A stretch of 56,390 bases of DNA from JBJXHG01 sp046160865 (lineage in GTDB: Bacteria; Planctomycetota; UBA1135; GCA-002686595): contig JBJXHG010000175.1 of assembly GCA_046160865.1 (NCBI GenBank), positions 1 to 56,390 on the forward strand, written 5' to 3'. The notes under the pieces are model-generated. The model was given only the letters and a program-made list of their open reading frames with translations, was not told where the DNA came from and did not search any database. The position numbers and the translations under genes are program-made. Position 1 is the stretch's first letter; every line of letters starts with the position of its first letter. Below are positions 8,929 to 17,834 of the stretch, in pieces.

Positions 8929-9212
8929 TGCGTGTCGCGCGTCCTCGCGCGACATGCTTCAAACGGCGGGGACGCGGCTCGACTGCCCGCGCTCACGGTG
9001 TCGCGCGGCTTGCCTTTGGTGCCGCGTTCCGGTTGCGCGGCTGCGGCACGCGGAAACTCTGCGTGCGCGACATTCGAGGCGGGCTGACCGCTGTCGCAGC
9101 CACCCCAGGCAGTTGAGGGCCAAAGGTAAACAGCAGAGGTCCAGTTGGCGTAGGCGGCCGACAAGGGGCCCCGCCGTTTGAAGCGCTCCGCGCGCGAGGC
9201 GCGCTACGCGGC
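8929..9212. repeat. Palindromic repeat family D, full copy
   Basis: A perfect 16-bp inverted repeat, GCTTCAAACGGCGGGG at 8956-8971 and its complement at 9169-9184, brackets about 200 bp. The outer flanks (GCGCG-rich, 8929-8955 and 9185-9212) are also imperfectly complementary. Related half copies lie at 10597-10690 and 20757-20850. No gene is seen in 8721-9212. Confidence 0.7.
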
Positions 9213-10286
9213 TTACGGCCTCCAATCGATCGTGTACGCATTGGTGGTGTTCAGCCGGCCGCAACCGGGGAACTGTCCGCGGTAGACGACTTGATAGCCG
9301 CGGCGTTGACCCGCGACGGCACCGAAGCTCGACAGCGGCGGATCACCCGCCTCCGGGTACTGCGCTTGGCCGCTCGTCGCCGCCTTGATCGCGATGCGCT
9401 GCCCGATGCTGCAACCCAAGCCGGAGCCGAAAGGACTACCGCCGCCAGGCTCGCCTGGCGCGCCCGCGTAGAACACGACTGCGCGGCCCGTGAACGTATC
9501 CGCGGTCAGCGTCACGTCGTCCGCGGCGATGCTCGGACGTCCGAGAGCCGACAGCTCCGCCTGCGCGTTGTTGGAGTGGTAGCAACCTCCGATGTTCACG
9601 TTGGTGAAGATCTCCGGGTTCTGCGAGAAGGAGTTGAAGTTGCCGCACGGACAAGAGTCGCCCGCATCACAACCCGGCAAACCGGGTTCCAGCCGGACCT
9701 GCACGTCGTCGATCCACCAGCCTTCGCCGCCGTTGAGCGCCGCGCTGATCGTGTCGAACGAGAAGCGCAGCAAGAGCGGCGTCGTCGCGAACGTCGTGAT
9801 GAACGCGCGACCCTTGTGCCATGCATCGTAGAAGGGTTGATTGCCGCGGCACTCGCTGATGACGGTGATCCATGACGCGCCACCGTCCTGCGAGACCTGA
9901 ACCAGCGCTTGGTCGCGCACGGGATCGGGCAGGCAGCCTTCGGTCTCGATGATGTTGCGGTAACGCACCGTGACCACTTGACCGGGCGCGGGAGCGACGA
10001 CGATCGGCGCAACGGTCGTCAGCACACCCGTGTTCGGACTTGGATTCGTTTCGAAGTCGCACTGACCGGCATGCGACAGCCCGTACCACGCGCAGGCAGT
10101 GCCGCTCGGGAAGGGCCAGTTCGCGGCGCCGCAACTGGATGCGTTGCTCTCTGCGTGCCAGAGGCCCGTCAAGCTCCAATTGGAGAAGCCGCTTTCGAAG
10201 TCCTCGGCGAAGACGATCTGAGCGCGCGCGGGAAGGGCGAGCAGGAATAGGAAGCCGATACCGGCAGCTAGACGAGATGCGATCAC
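9213..10286 (-). CDS. Secreted Cys-rich protein with CPCGN motif
   Basis: A 357-residue protein. I chose the GTG at 10286 because GGAGG ends 5 nt upstream; an in-frame ATG at 10298 overlaps that site and is the alternative. After a signal peptide ending LPARAQ, residues 25-200 form a beta-rich, MAM- or LamG-like domain with FAEDFESGFSNWSLTGLWH and WWIDDVQVRLEP. Then comes CDAGDSCPCGN, typical of a Cys-rich C-terminal domain on exported proteins of planctomycetes, ending GYQVVYRGQFPGCG. Many such proteins are surface or extracellular; the ligand is unknown. It is a single-gene unit. Confidence 0.85.
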   Translation of the reverse strand: MIASRLAAGIGFLFLLALPARAQIVFAEDFESGFSNWSLTGLWHAESNASSCGAANWPFPSGTACAWYGLSHAGQCDFETNPSPNTGVLTTVAPIVVAPAPGQVVTVRYRNIIETEGCLPDPVRDQALVQVSQDGGASWITVISECRGNQPFYDAWHKGRAFITTFATTPLLLRFSFDTISAALNGGEGWWIDDVQVRLEPGLPGCDAGDSCPCGNFNSFSQNPEIFTNVNIGGCYHSNNAQAELSALGRPSIAADDVTLTADTFTGRAVVFYAGAPGEPGGGSPFGSGLGCSIGQRIAIKAATSGQAQYPEAGDPPLSSFGAVAGQRRGYQVVYRGQFPGCGRLNTTNAYTIDWRP

Positions 10287-10427
10287 GAGAACCTCCATCA
10301 ACGGAACTGGGTCGAGCGGTGGACAACGCCACCGTACGCGCGACGGGCTTCGTCCGGTTCAGCGCGGCGCGCGATTGTCACGGATCGGGAGTTTCACCGG
10401 CTGTCTTCGAGTACCGAACAACCCTGG

Positions 10428-10586
10428 CAGCCCGTGGCGAAAGTCATTCGGCGCGAGACTGGCCCGTTAGCACTGGCGCTGCGACGCGCGATCCTCGGCG
10501 AATCGCGAGGATTCGCCTGCGGTCGCGCTTCTTGCTCCGACGCGAGCGAGCCACTTTCGCGCTCGAAGCACTTTCGCCACGGGCTG
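10428..10586. repeat. Palindromic repeat family A, full copy
   Basis: The outer arms are perfect complements: CAGCCCGTGGCGAAAGT at 10428-10444 and its complement at 10570-10586. An inner hairpin is formed by ATCCTCGGCGA and CGAGGAT near 10490-10513. The copy at 17671 keeps the stem but with different base pairs. It is noncoding. Confidence 0.8.
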
Positions 10587-10596
10587 GTAGGCCGTC

Positions 10597-10690
10597 GAGA
10601 AAGGGCCCCGCCGCCGTTGCATGCGCGTGAAGCGAGACCGCGCCGCACGCGGGCGCTCCGCGCGCAAGGCGTGCTGCGCGCTTCGACTCA
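10597..10690. repeat. Palindromic repeat family D, half copy
   Basis: The sequence GGGCCCCGCCGCCGTTGC followed by GCGCTCCGCGCGCAAGGCG matches the right half of the element at 8929-9212. It directly follows repeat A and precedes the gene at 10724. Confidence 0.55.
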
Positions 10691-10723
10691 ATTCGTGCTT
10701 TCGCGGTCTCCGATAGCATCGGA

Positions 10724-11989
10724 ATGAGTCGCGCACCGTCCTCCCGCCCGATCGTCTTCGCACTCGCCCTCCTCTTCTCCGTCAGCGCGACGGCGTGCGG
10801 CCACACGCGCAGCGGTTGGCGCGCCTACGACGCCGGCGACTTCCACACGGCGGTACGCGAATGGACGGCGACCGCCGAGAGCGGCGATGCGGACGCGCAG
10901 TTCCTGGTCGGCGTCATGCACGACGAGGGTAAGGGTGCTCCGCGCAATCCCACCGAAGCCGCGCGCTGGTACGAGCGTGCCGCTTTGCAAGGCCATCCGG
11001 CCGCACAGAACAACCTGGGCCTGCTCCGCTACGAAGGCCGCGGCATCGAGCGCTCGTTCGACGAGGCCGCGCGCTGGTTCGAGCTCGCCGCGCAGCAAGG
11101 CTTTCCCGCTGCGCAGAGCAATTACGGCGTGATGTTCCTGTTCGGGCAAGCCGTGCCGGAAGACTTCCAGCGCGCGCGTTCACTCCTGCGCAGCGCGGCC
11201 AATCAAGGCGACGTCAAGGCGCAGAGCCTGCTCGGCTCCGTGTACGACGAGGGCATCGGTGTCGACGAAGACGACGCCGAAGCGGCGCGCTGGTACCGCA
11301 AGGCCGCGGACGAGGACAACGCGTTCGCGCAGTACCGCCTCGGAGCGATGTACCTGTTCGGGCAAGGCGTCGCGAAGAACGAAGCGGTCGCACGCGAGTG
11401 GCTGCGGCGGTCCGCGAATCAGGGCGTTGCGGAGGCGCAGTTCTCGTTGGGCTGGATCCATCACAAGGGCTTCGGAGTACCGGCGGACGACGCGGTCGCC
11501 GCGCAGTGGTTCGAACGCGCGGCGCAACAGGGTCTCGCCGCCGCGCAGACGGAGCTCGGGTTGATGTTCGCGCACGGCCGCGGCGTGACGCAGGACGACG
11601 CCGAAGCGGCGCGCTGGCTGCGCCTCGCCGCGGACGCGGGCTTCGCGCTCGCGCAGTACGACCTGGGCCTGATGTGCTTGAAGGGTCGGGGGGTGACAGC
11701 GAGCTACGCCGACGCGCTGAAGTGGTTCCAACTCGCGGCCGAGCAGGGTCTCGCCGTCGCGCAGGAGAAGCTCGGCCGCATGCACGAGCACGGCCGCGGC
11801 GTCGATGCAGACGACGTCACCGCGTACATGTGGTACAGCCTCAGCTCGTCGCTGGCGGACAGCGCGTTGCGCACGGAACGACTCGCGCTCTCGATGACAC
11901 CTGCGGAGATCGCACGAGCCGAGCAGCTCGCCGATGCGTGGAAGGCGCTGCACGTGCCGGGCGAAGCGCAGCTCGCGGACCGCGAGTGA
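10724..11989 (+). CDS. Sel1-repeat lipoprotein
   Basis: A 421-residue protein with an N-terminal export signal ending in SATAC, a possible lipoprotein cleavage site with Cys as first mature residue. Nine Sel1-like repeats of 36 residues follow (about residues 45-375), each with the pattern A..G...AQ..LG..Y..G.GV..D...A..W...AA, for example GDADAQFLVGVMHDEGKGA. Sel1 repeats stack as alpha-alpha solenoids and bind partner proteins, often in envelope stress or secretion; no enzymatic part is present. The C-terminal 45 residues resemble the capping part of these proteins (AYMWYSLSSSLAD). It is an isolated gene. Confidence 0.9.
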   Translation: MSRAPSSRPIVFALALLFSVSATACGHTRSGWRAYDAGDFHTAVREWTATAESGDADAQFLVGVMHDEGKGAPRNPTEAARWYERAALQGHPAAQNNLGLLRYEGRGIERSFDEAARWFELAAQQGFPAAQSNYGVMFLFGQAVPEDFQRARSLLRSAANQGDVKAQSLLGSVYDEGIGVDEDDAEAARWYRKAADEDNAFAQYRLGAMYLFGQGVAKNEAVAREWLRRSANQGVAEAQFSLGWIHHKGFGVPADDAVAAQWFERAAQQGLAAAQTELGLMFAHGRGVTQDDAEAARWLRLAADAGFALAQYDLGLMCLKGRGVTASYADALKWFQLAAEQGLAVAQEKLGRMHEHGRGVDADDVTAYMWYSLSSSLADSALRTERLALSMTPAEIARAEQLADAWKALHVPGEAQLADRE

Positions 11990-12059
11990 GCGCGGCTCAC
12001 GCGCCGCTCGCTGGCGCGAACTCGCGCCGCGGTTGACGCGCGACGCGCGCGCGCGCAGC

Positions 12060-12587
12060 TCACTCGTCGCGTTGCGATTCGCTCTGCTTGTGCAGCTGGC
12101 GTTGGAGCTGCGTGCACTCGCGGCGCAGCGTCTGGATCTCGCGCCAACGCTGCGCGGCCACGCGCTGGCGCTCGGCCACCTTCGCACGCGTTTTCTCGAG
12201 CCGCGACTGGCTCTGCACGACGGTCTTGCGCAACTTGACGAGCTCGGCCTCGAGCTCCGCACAGCGCTCGATGTGCGTGGCGCACCCAGCGGCCTCGAGC
12301 TGCGCTTCTAGGTCCGCACGGCGTCGCTCGGACTCCGCCAGCTGATCGCCGATCGGGCGCAGGCCCTCGAGAACTTCGCGCAGCGCGGCGATCGTCACGT
12401 CCTTCAAATCGAGCGGCGCCGCCGGATCGCCGTCGCTGCGTGCGCCGAGATCCGAGAGGAAACCCGCGAACTCCGCATCCGCGTCATCCGTCCGCGCGGA
12501 TTCCTGCGGTCGACCCTGCGGCTGCGGCGACGGCGTTCGATGTGTGCGCGACGGTGACGAATCCTGCCCGGGGGAGCGGTCGAACAT
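12060..12587 (-). CDS. Coiled-coil protein of unknown function
   Basis: A 175-residue protein; the ATG at 12587 was chosen over the frame's upstream start because the extra N-terminus is Arg/Ser-rich noise. Residues 1-40 are disordered (Ser, Pro, Gln). Residues 80-170 are a long charged coiled coil, with heptads such as RCAELEAELVKLRKTVVQSQ and WREIQTLRRECTQLQRQL. No catalytic motif is seen. It could be a structural or adaptor protein. It faces the convergent Sel1 gene with a 70-bp gap. Confidence 0.6.
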   Translation of the reverse strand: MFDRSPGQDSSPSRTHRTPSPQPQGRPQESARTDDADAEFAGFLSDLGARSDGDPAAPLDLKDVTIAALREVLEGLRPIGDQLAESERRRADLEAQLEAAGCATHIERCAELEAELVKLRKTVVQSQSRLEKTRAKVAERQRVAAQRWREIQTLRRECTQLQRQLHKQSESQRDE

Positions 12588-12675
12588 GTCCCTGTTTTCG
12601 GCGCACGGCCGGCGAGAACCGAAGGACGCGCGGTGTCGGATCGCCACGCAACGGTTTCCGGGTGCGCGAGTACCG

Positions 12676-12703
12676 CTGAAGCACTTTCACCACGGGCTGA
12701 TAG
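12676..12703. repeat. Fragment of palindromic repeat A
   Basis: CTGAAGCACTTTCACCACGG followed by GCTGATAG equals the right terminal arm of the A elements at 10561-10588 and 17808-17834. It lies in the gap upstream of the gene at 12783. Confidence 0.6.
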
Positions 12704-12782
12704 CTCTCGGAGGACCTAGCAGCTGCAGAGTAGGGTGGGTGATGCGGGCGTCGGATCCAGACGACCGGAGAAGGAGATCCTC

Positions 12783-13064
12783 GTGAAGGCGACTTGGCGC
12801 GATCGAGTCATCGCGGAGAGCGACGAAGCACGTGCAGTGGACGGCTACTTCTACTTCCCGCGGGACGCGGTGCGGATGGAGTGGTTGCACGCAACTCCGA
12901 AGAGCGCGAGCGACAGCCGGTGCGCGCACGGCGTTCAGTTCTACGACCTCGACGACGGCTCGGCGCGCAGCGAACGCGCCGCGTGGTCGTACGAAGCGCC
13001 GCGCGACGCGATGAAGCACGTCGATCGGTGGATCGGCTTCTGGGGCGATGTCGCGATCGATTGA
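12783..13064 (+). CDS. DUF427 family protein
   Basis: A 93-residue protein starting at a GTG; AAGGAG at 12771-12776 is 6 nt upstream, and family homology (KATWRDRVIAESDEA) begins exactly there. DUF427 hallmarks follow: GYFYFPRDAVRMEWLH, then FYDLDDGS, AAWSYEAPRDA and RWIGFWGDV. Members form a small beta-barrel and often occur as single copies. Their role is unresolved, and the sequence does not add to it. The usual TxCPWKG segment is altered here (SRCAHGVQ), so part of the canonical core is changed. Confidence 0.85.
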   Translation: MKATWRDRVIAESDEARAVDGYFYFPRDAVRMEWLHATPKSASDSRCAHGVQFYDLDDGSARSERAAWSYEAPRDAMKHVDRWIGFWGDVAID

Positions 13065-13118
13065 GCGCTCGGTTGCGCGCGGCACAGTCCGTCCCAGCGT
13101 GAGTCCGATAAGGGCCGC

Positions 13119-13847
13119 ATGCGCCATGTCTTCATCGTGTATGCCGTCGCTTCCATCGTCGGGCTCGGCTCCTGCACGGGCGGTCAATCGACTCTCGCCC
13201 CCGGCCTCGCCCTCGAGCTGACCTTCGAGAACGCACTCGTGCCGAATGCGATGCGGGAGCTCGACGCACAAGCGCCGCCGCCGGCGATCGCGTTCTGCGA
13301 CGGCATCGAAGGTCGTGCAGCGCGCTTCGACGGCTCGGGCGCGGCGTTGCAGCTGCGCGGAGTGGATCGATTGCAGATCGGGCGCGCGCTGACGGTCGAG
13401 TTCTTCGTGAACTTCGCCGACTGGTCCAACCCGTATGGACCGGGTGGCGGGCTGGAGAGCGTGGTCTCGCACTCGGACATCTTCACGGTCGCCGTCGATC
13501 CGCACGCATGGAAGCTGCAAGCGCGCGTGAAGACGGACGCGAGCGAGGAAGCGGTCCGCCTCCACGGCGGACACGTCCGCACGGGCGCGTGGCACCACGT
13601 CGCGCTCGTGCTCGACGACGCGCGCTCGCAAGCGCGACTCGTGCTCGATGGCGAAGTCGTGAGCGACGTGCCGGTTCAGGGCAACGTCGCGATCCGCGCG
13701 AACCTCGAGCTCGTGATCGGCACGTGGTTCCAGAAGAACCAGGCGTTCTGCGGCGCGCTCGATTCGCTGCGCATCTGGAACCGCGCGCTCTCGGAGCAAG
13801 AGATCCGGGCCCGCGCGGCGCTGCTGCCGCGCGCATCGAGCTCGTGA
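13119..13847 (+). CDS. LamG-like lipoprotein
   Basis: A 242-residue exported protein; ATG at 13119 with AAGGG just upstream. The N-terminus has a signal ending VGLGSC, consistent with lipidation at Cys. Residues 30-230 form one concanavalin A-like/LamG domain: LALELTFENALVPNAM, then GRAARFDGSGAAL, LTVEFFVNFADWSNP, GAWHHVALVLDDARS and FCGALDSLRIWNRALSEQEI. That last motif is diagnostic for the LamG_3 subgroup. Such domains usually bind sugars or serve as spacers on surface proteins. A strong hairpin follows the stop. Confidence 0.88.
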   Translation: MRHVFIVYAVASIVGLGSCTGGQSTLAPGLALELTFENALVPNAMRELDAQAPPPAIAFCDGIEGRAARFDGSGAALQLRGVDRLQIGRALTVEFFVNFADWSNPYGPGGGLESVVSHSDIFTVAVDPHAWKLQARVKTDASEEAVRLHGGHVRTGAWHHVALVLDDARSQARLVLDGEVVSDVPVQGNVAIRANLELVIGTWFQKNQAFCGALDSLRIWNRALSEQEIRARAALLPRASSS

Positions 13848-13873
13848 CCGTTGCGCCGCGTCCGCGCCGGAAG

Positions 13874-13911
13874 GAAGCATGGACCACGATGGGGATCGTG
13901 GTCCACGCTTC
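13874..13911 (+). terminator. Long hairpin after the LamG gene, terminator-like
   Basis: GAAGCATGGACCACGAT (13874-13890) and its complement (13895-13911) form a 17-bp stem with a single mismatch around a GGGG loop. It begins 27 bp after the stop at 13847. No T-run follows, so termination by this stem alone is an inference; a protein-binding or mRNA-stabilising role is possible. Confidence 0.6.
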
Positions 13912-14248
13912 GAGTTCCGATCGGGTAAACGTCAAAGGTGCAAAGCGTGATCGAACTCTCTCTCGCCCGACGAGCCTGAGTGTCTCGCAACTCCGTCGCG
14001 CGAGCACTCCGGGGATCTGCGGATTCGAGCGGCGCTCGACACGCCGTCGCGTCGCGACGTTGCTCGCACCCGCCGTCGCGTTCCGCGGCGCGCGGCGCGC
14101 CGGATGATCCGACGACGATTGGCTACGCCGACGGCGAGCGCTCTCGTCGTCGGCGCAGCTCGATTCGAGGTCGCTCGCCGCGACGAGCGCCGATCGCGCG
14201 CGAGCCTCACTGGACTGCGACCGTCCATCTCCGGAGGATCGGAGCTCG
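13912..14248. other. Intergenic stretch, no gene seen
   Basis: The open frames here are short, Arg/Ser-rich and lack ribosome sites. The last 20 bases carry GGAGG and GGAG for the gene at 14249. I see no repeat or RNA. Confidence 0.5.
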
Positions 14249-15682
14249 ATGACGAACTCGCGATCTGCTCTCCGAAGGTGGATCCTGCCGTCGCTGTGTC
14301 TGTCGTTGCTCGCCTGCGCGTGCGACCGGCGAGAGCCGCAGCGACCGCTCGCCAACGCCGGCAAGCAGGGCCTCTCGTGCTCGAAGATCGAAGACGTGTT
14401 CGCGCTCGCGCCGGACGAGATCGATCTCGGGTCCGCGTGCTTGCTCGCCGACCGTGAGGTGGATGCCGCGCTCGACTTGCGCGCGTGCATCGAGCGGCTC
14501 GATCAACTCGCGCACGAGTTCTTGTGGCGGGGTGAGCCGGACGATTCGATCGAGGAAACGTTGCAGCACCTCGTCGCGGTCGCCGCAGAGGCTCCCCGCT
14601 CCGGCGAACCGATCGAGTACGAGTACACGCAACCGCAGCTCGCGCGCGTGATCGATCACGGCAAGGGCAACTGCGTCTCTTTGTCCGCGCTGTACTTGGC
14701 GATCGCGGAACGAGCCGGGCTCGATCTCCGTGGAGTGTTGTTGCCGTACCACTTCAAGGTGCGGCACGAACGGCCGGACGGCGTCTACGAGATCGAGACG
14801 ACGAACGGCCGCATATCGCGCGGCCGCGACGACGCGATCGCTCGGTACTTCAGCGAGCGTGACCGCAGCTCGAGCCGCTTCGGCGAGACGCTTTCGCCTC
14901 GCGACACGTTGGCGCACTACGTCGCCGAGTGCGGGAACCGACTCCATCGCATGGGCGGTAGCGCGCGAGGATTGGAGCTCTGCCAGCTCGCAATCGCGGC
15001 GTGCCCCGACCTCCTGATGGCGCACGTCTTCGTCGGCGACATCGAGACCGAGTTCGACGCGACGTCGGGCAAGGGCATCGCCGCGTACCAGCGCGCTCTC
15101 GAGATCCGGCCCGATGATGCGTACATCTGGCTCCGGCTCGCCAACGCGTACATCCGCTCCGGTTCGTGCCCACAGGCGCTCACGTCGTGCTCGAAGGCGC
15201 TCGCGCTCGACCGCGATTTGGCACCGGGTTGGCTGCGGCTCGCCGAGATCCATCTCTGCGTAGGATCGCTCGACGATGGGCTCGCTGCGTGCCGCACCGC
15301 GCGCGAGCTCCGGCCGGAGCGGATGCACGTGCAGGACTCGGTCGCGATCGCCGCGTTCTATGGCGACTACCGCCACTTCGAGGCGGAGACGTATCGCACC
15401 GAATCGAGGATCTGCGCGGAGTTCAGCCGACGGTACTCGGGCAAGCCGCCGACCGGGATGGCGCTGGCGGATGCGATGCTGCAGACCGAGCTTTGGCTTT
15501 CGCGCTCGAACTTCTGCACGACCCTGGCGTGTCCGGAACTCTTTCCGCTCGAAACAGGGCGTTGGGCCTATCAGTCGGCGACGGAGCGGATGCGCGCGGA
15601 CGCGCGTCTCGCGGCCGACTCGACGTTGATCGAGCTCGCGAAGGCTGCGTCGGCGCACTTGAAGGCGATCGGCGCATTGTGA
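14249..15682 (+). CDS. Lipoprotein with transglutaminase-like and TPR domains
   Basis: A 477-residue protein. The ATG at 14249 has GGAG 4 nt upstream. The N-terminal signal ends SLLACAC, a good lipobox. Residues 45-200 match the SirB1/transglutaminase-like group: AHEFLWRGEPDDSIEETL, then GKGNCVSLSALYLAIAERAG, whose Cys is the nucleophile, and PYHFKVRH, whose His fits the dyad. Residues 250-360 are TPR repeats (AHVFVGDIETEFD, AAYQRALEIRPDDAYIWLRLA). This Cys-protease-like fold with TPR probably acts on peptides or binds partners at the envelope. The acidic third residue is less clear (YEIETTNG). Confidence 0.85.
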   Translation: MTNSRSALRRWILPSLCLSLLACACDRREPQRPLANAGKQGLSCSKIEDVFALAPDEIDLGSACLLADREVDAALDLRACIERLDQLAHEFLWRGEPDDSIEETLQHLVAVAAEAPRSGEPIEYEYTQPQLARVIDHGKGNCVSLSALYLAIAERAGLDLRGVLLPYHFKVRHERPDGVYEIETTNGRISRGRDDAIARYFSERDRSSSRFGETLSPRDTLAHYVAECGNRLHRMGGSARGLELCQLAIAACPDLLMAHVFVGDIETEFDATSGKGIAAYQRALEIRPDDAYIWLRLANAYIRSGSCPQALTSCSKALALDRDLAPGWLRLAEIHLCVGSLDDGLAACRTARELRPERMHVQDSVAIAAFYGDYRHFEAETYRTESRICAEFSRRYSGKPPTGMALADAMLQTELWLSRSNFCTTLACPELFPLETGRWAYQSATERMRADARLAADSTLIELAKAASAHLKAIGAL

Positions 15683-15802
15683 TCGCCGGATCGCTTGGAA
15701 CGAGCGGGCGACCAACGTCGCGAATCACCTGATCGCCTGCCGGAGTACAGCGCGCAATCGCTGCGAACATCCACGCGCCGTGTAAGAGCCAGTTTCAGAA
15801 TG

Positions 15803-16081
15803 AAGCGTGCCGTCGAAGGCCGCGGCGAGCCGCGGCGAGCAAGGGGTAAGCCCTGGTGCGCGCAGCGCATCGAAGCGCGCGAGCGGCGCGCTTCGAAGGG
15901 GATCCCTGACGATGCGTATTCGCCGAGGAATACTCAGAGGAGGCGCAACGCCGCGAGCCCGAATCGGCGCGGCCTTCGAAGGCACGCTCGCATCTCTCAC
16001 TACGCCCTGCTGCGGGCGCGCCAACCCGCTTCGGTCGGCGTTGTTGCATCGGACGCGCTGGCGCAGACTCGCGACGGGCTG
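15803..16081. repeat. Palindromic repeat family C
   Basis: GCGTGCCGTCGAAGGCCGCG at 15805-15824 is inverted at 15968-15987 with 19 of 20 matches. Inside are a strong hairpin (CGAAGCGCGC and its complement near 15868-15900) and a GGGGTAAGCC...GGTGCGCGC segment resembling repeat B3 near 27564. The region 15683-16081 contains no gene that I can support. Confidence 0.65.
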
Positions 16082-16684
16082 CTAACTGCGCACGTGTGCG
16101 GAATCCTGCTGATTCCAATGCTGGATCACGGGGACTTCGCGCTCCCATCCGAGCACGCAGATCGCGCCGGTCGTGAGCCACAAGCGTTCGCCGACGGTCG
16201 GCGGCATCTCGATCCAGCGCGCCGCCAAAGTGCGCAGGAAATGCGCGTGCGAGAACAAGAGCACCTCGCCGCTCGACGCGCGTAGCCGCTCGACCGCCCG
16301 ATCCGCGCGCATTCCGACGTCGGCCGCGCTCTCACCACCCGGACAGCCATCGCGCCACACGCTCCAATTGGGCTGCCGTGCGCGGATCTCGACGGTCGTC
16401 AGTCCCTCGTACTCGCCGTAGTTCCACTCGACGATGTCGGGCACGACCTCGGTGCGCGCACCGAACCCGGCGAGGTCGGCGGTCTCGCGTGCGCGTGCGC
16501 GCGGGCTCGTCCAGACGGCCGCGAACGTACGCGCGGCCAAGCGCGCGCGCAGCCGACGCGCGGTCTCCCGTCCCGCTTGCGTCAAAGGCAGATCCGTCGT
16601 GCCGGTGTGACGCCCGGTCGTGCTCCACTCGGTTTCGCCGTGTCGCACGAGCACGACCTGGTGTCGAGGCGCGGGGGAGCTCAC
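16082..16684 (-). CDS. Histidine phosphatase family protein
   Basis: A 200-residue protein from a GTG at 16684, giving the usual 10 residues before the active site; the frame extends to an ATG at 16759, the alternative start. The phosphorylated His is in LVRHGETEW, a further active-site Arg is in TSPRARARETA, and the second His in LFSHAHFLR. NYGEYEGLTTVEIRARQPNW is typical of phosphoglycerate-mutase-like phosphatases of the PhoE/CobC group. The substrate is not set by the sequence. Its closest neighbours are unrelated, so it is probably a stand-alone housekeeping enzyme. Confidence 0.9.
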   Translation of the reverse strand: MSSPAPRHQVVLVRHGETEWSTTGRHTGTTDLPLTQAGRETARRLRARLAARTFAAVWTSPRARARETADLAGFGARTEVVPDIVEWNYGEYEGLTTVEIRARQPNWSVWRDGCPGGESAADVGMRADRAVERLRASSGEVLLFSHAHFLRTLAARWIEMPPTVGERLWLTTGAICVLGWEREVPVIQHWNQQDSAHVRS

Positions 16685-16790
16685 GAGTGGATGGATACGG
16701 CACCGCGCGCGCGCGCGCCATCCCGAGAACTCCCGAGCGTGTGAGCGCTGCCGGCGCATCGCTCACGCGGCTCGTCTGGAGCGCGCGCCG

Positions 16791-17291
16791 TCACTTGCTC
16801 TGCGCGTGCGCTTCGACGAACCAGAGCTGCTTGTCGACGTTGCGTGAGACCTCGGTGAACAAGTCCGCCGTGTTGGCGTCGCCGATGTCGGTCGCCTGCG
16901 CGATGGCCGCGCGCGCCTGTGCGCCGAACGCTGCGAGTGTGCTCGACAACGCCTCGACGTGGTCCCTCCCGTCGACGATGCCGGTCGGGTACGCCTTCAA
17001 GTTGGTCTGCTTCGCCGCGCTCTGAATCGTTCCGTGTGCGGTGCCACCGAGCTGCACGGCGCGTTCGGCGATGTCGTCCACGGCCGTGAGCACGATCGCT
17101 GCGACTTGGTCGAACAGCTCGTGCAGTGCGATGAAGTTCGGACCCTTCACGTTCCAGTGCGCGTGCTTCGTCGCCAGGTAGAGATCGATGCCGGCGGCGA
17201 GGTTCGCGTTGAGTAGCTCGACGAGCTGCGCGCGCGCCGGCTCGGATAGATCGTTCTTCGTGCGGTAGAGGGATGTCGACTTCGTGACCAT
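16791..17291 (-). CDS. dps: Dps ferritin-like DNA-protection protein
   Basis: A 166-residue protein; the ATG at 17291 has GGAGGA 8 nt upstream. The ferroxidase residues between subunits are in place: H45 in TKHAHWNVKGPNF, H57 and D61 in ALHELFDQ, and E76 in DDIAER. The family forms 12-subunit shells that oxidise and store iron and protect DNA from peroxide during starvation. The basic N-terminus (MVTKSTSLYRTK) may help DNA binding. It is monocistronic and lies back to back with the damaged gene at 17432; the 140 bp between them probably hold its promoter. Confidence 0.95.
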   Translation of the reverse strand: MVTKSTSLYRTKNDLSEPARAQLVELLNANLAAGIDLYLATKHAHWNVKGPNFIALHELFDQVAAIVLTAVDDIAERAVQLGGTAHGTIQSAAKQTNLKAYPTGIVDGRDHVEALSSTLAAFGAQARAAIAQATDIGDANTADLFTEVSRNVDKQLWFVEAHAQSK

Positions 17292-17494
17292 GGCTTGTCC
17301 TCCAGGAAAGGTGTCGTGCGGAGAGATCCTACGTTCGCGCAGCGCGCCGCACGATCGATTCTCGGCATCGACGCCGGCGGGATCCTCTATCGATCGAGCC
17401 CGTCGACTACGATTCGTCTCTCGCACGCGCCATGACTCGCGTCGCCGCCATTCTGTTTGCGTCGCTGTCGCTCTCCGCGCTGTCCACCGCCTAC

Positions 17495-17669
17495 GCCTGC
17501 ATTTCTAACCACGTCCTGCTGCGTTCGCATCGACTCGCTTCCGCCCGCGTTGTTGGATCGGAATCGATCCTCGCCGACCCGACAGGAGAGCTCCGGTCGA
17601 TTCCGATGCAACGCCGTGCCCGAAGCGAGCTGTCACGCGCTCGCGCCGGACGTGGTGAGAAATGCAGGC
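17495..17669. repeat. Palindromic repeat family B, copy 2
   Basis: CCTGCATTTCTAACCACGTC from 17496 is the near-perfect complement of GACGTGGTGAGAAATGCAGG ending at 17668. An internal pair, GGATCGGAATCGATCC, is itself palindromic. It abuts repeat A without a gap. Confidence 0.8.
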
Positions 17670-17670
17670 T

Positions 17671-17834
17671 AGCAGTCCGTGGTGGAAGTGCTTCGAGTTT
17701 GAGATTGGCCCGTTCGCACCGGCGCTGCGTCGCGCGATCCTCGGCGACTCGCGAGGATTCGGCTGCGGTCGCGCTTCTTGCTCCGACGCGAGCGAGCCAC
17801 TTTCGCGCTCGAAGCACTTTCACCACAGGCTGCT
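17671..17834. repeat. Palindromic repeat family A, full copy
   Basis: The arms 17671-17697 and 17808-17834 are complementary over about 27 bp with few mismatches. The core, with ATCCTCGGCGA hairpin and TTCTTGCTCCGACGCGAGCG, is nearly identical to 10490-10560. Confidence 0.85.
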
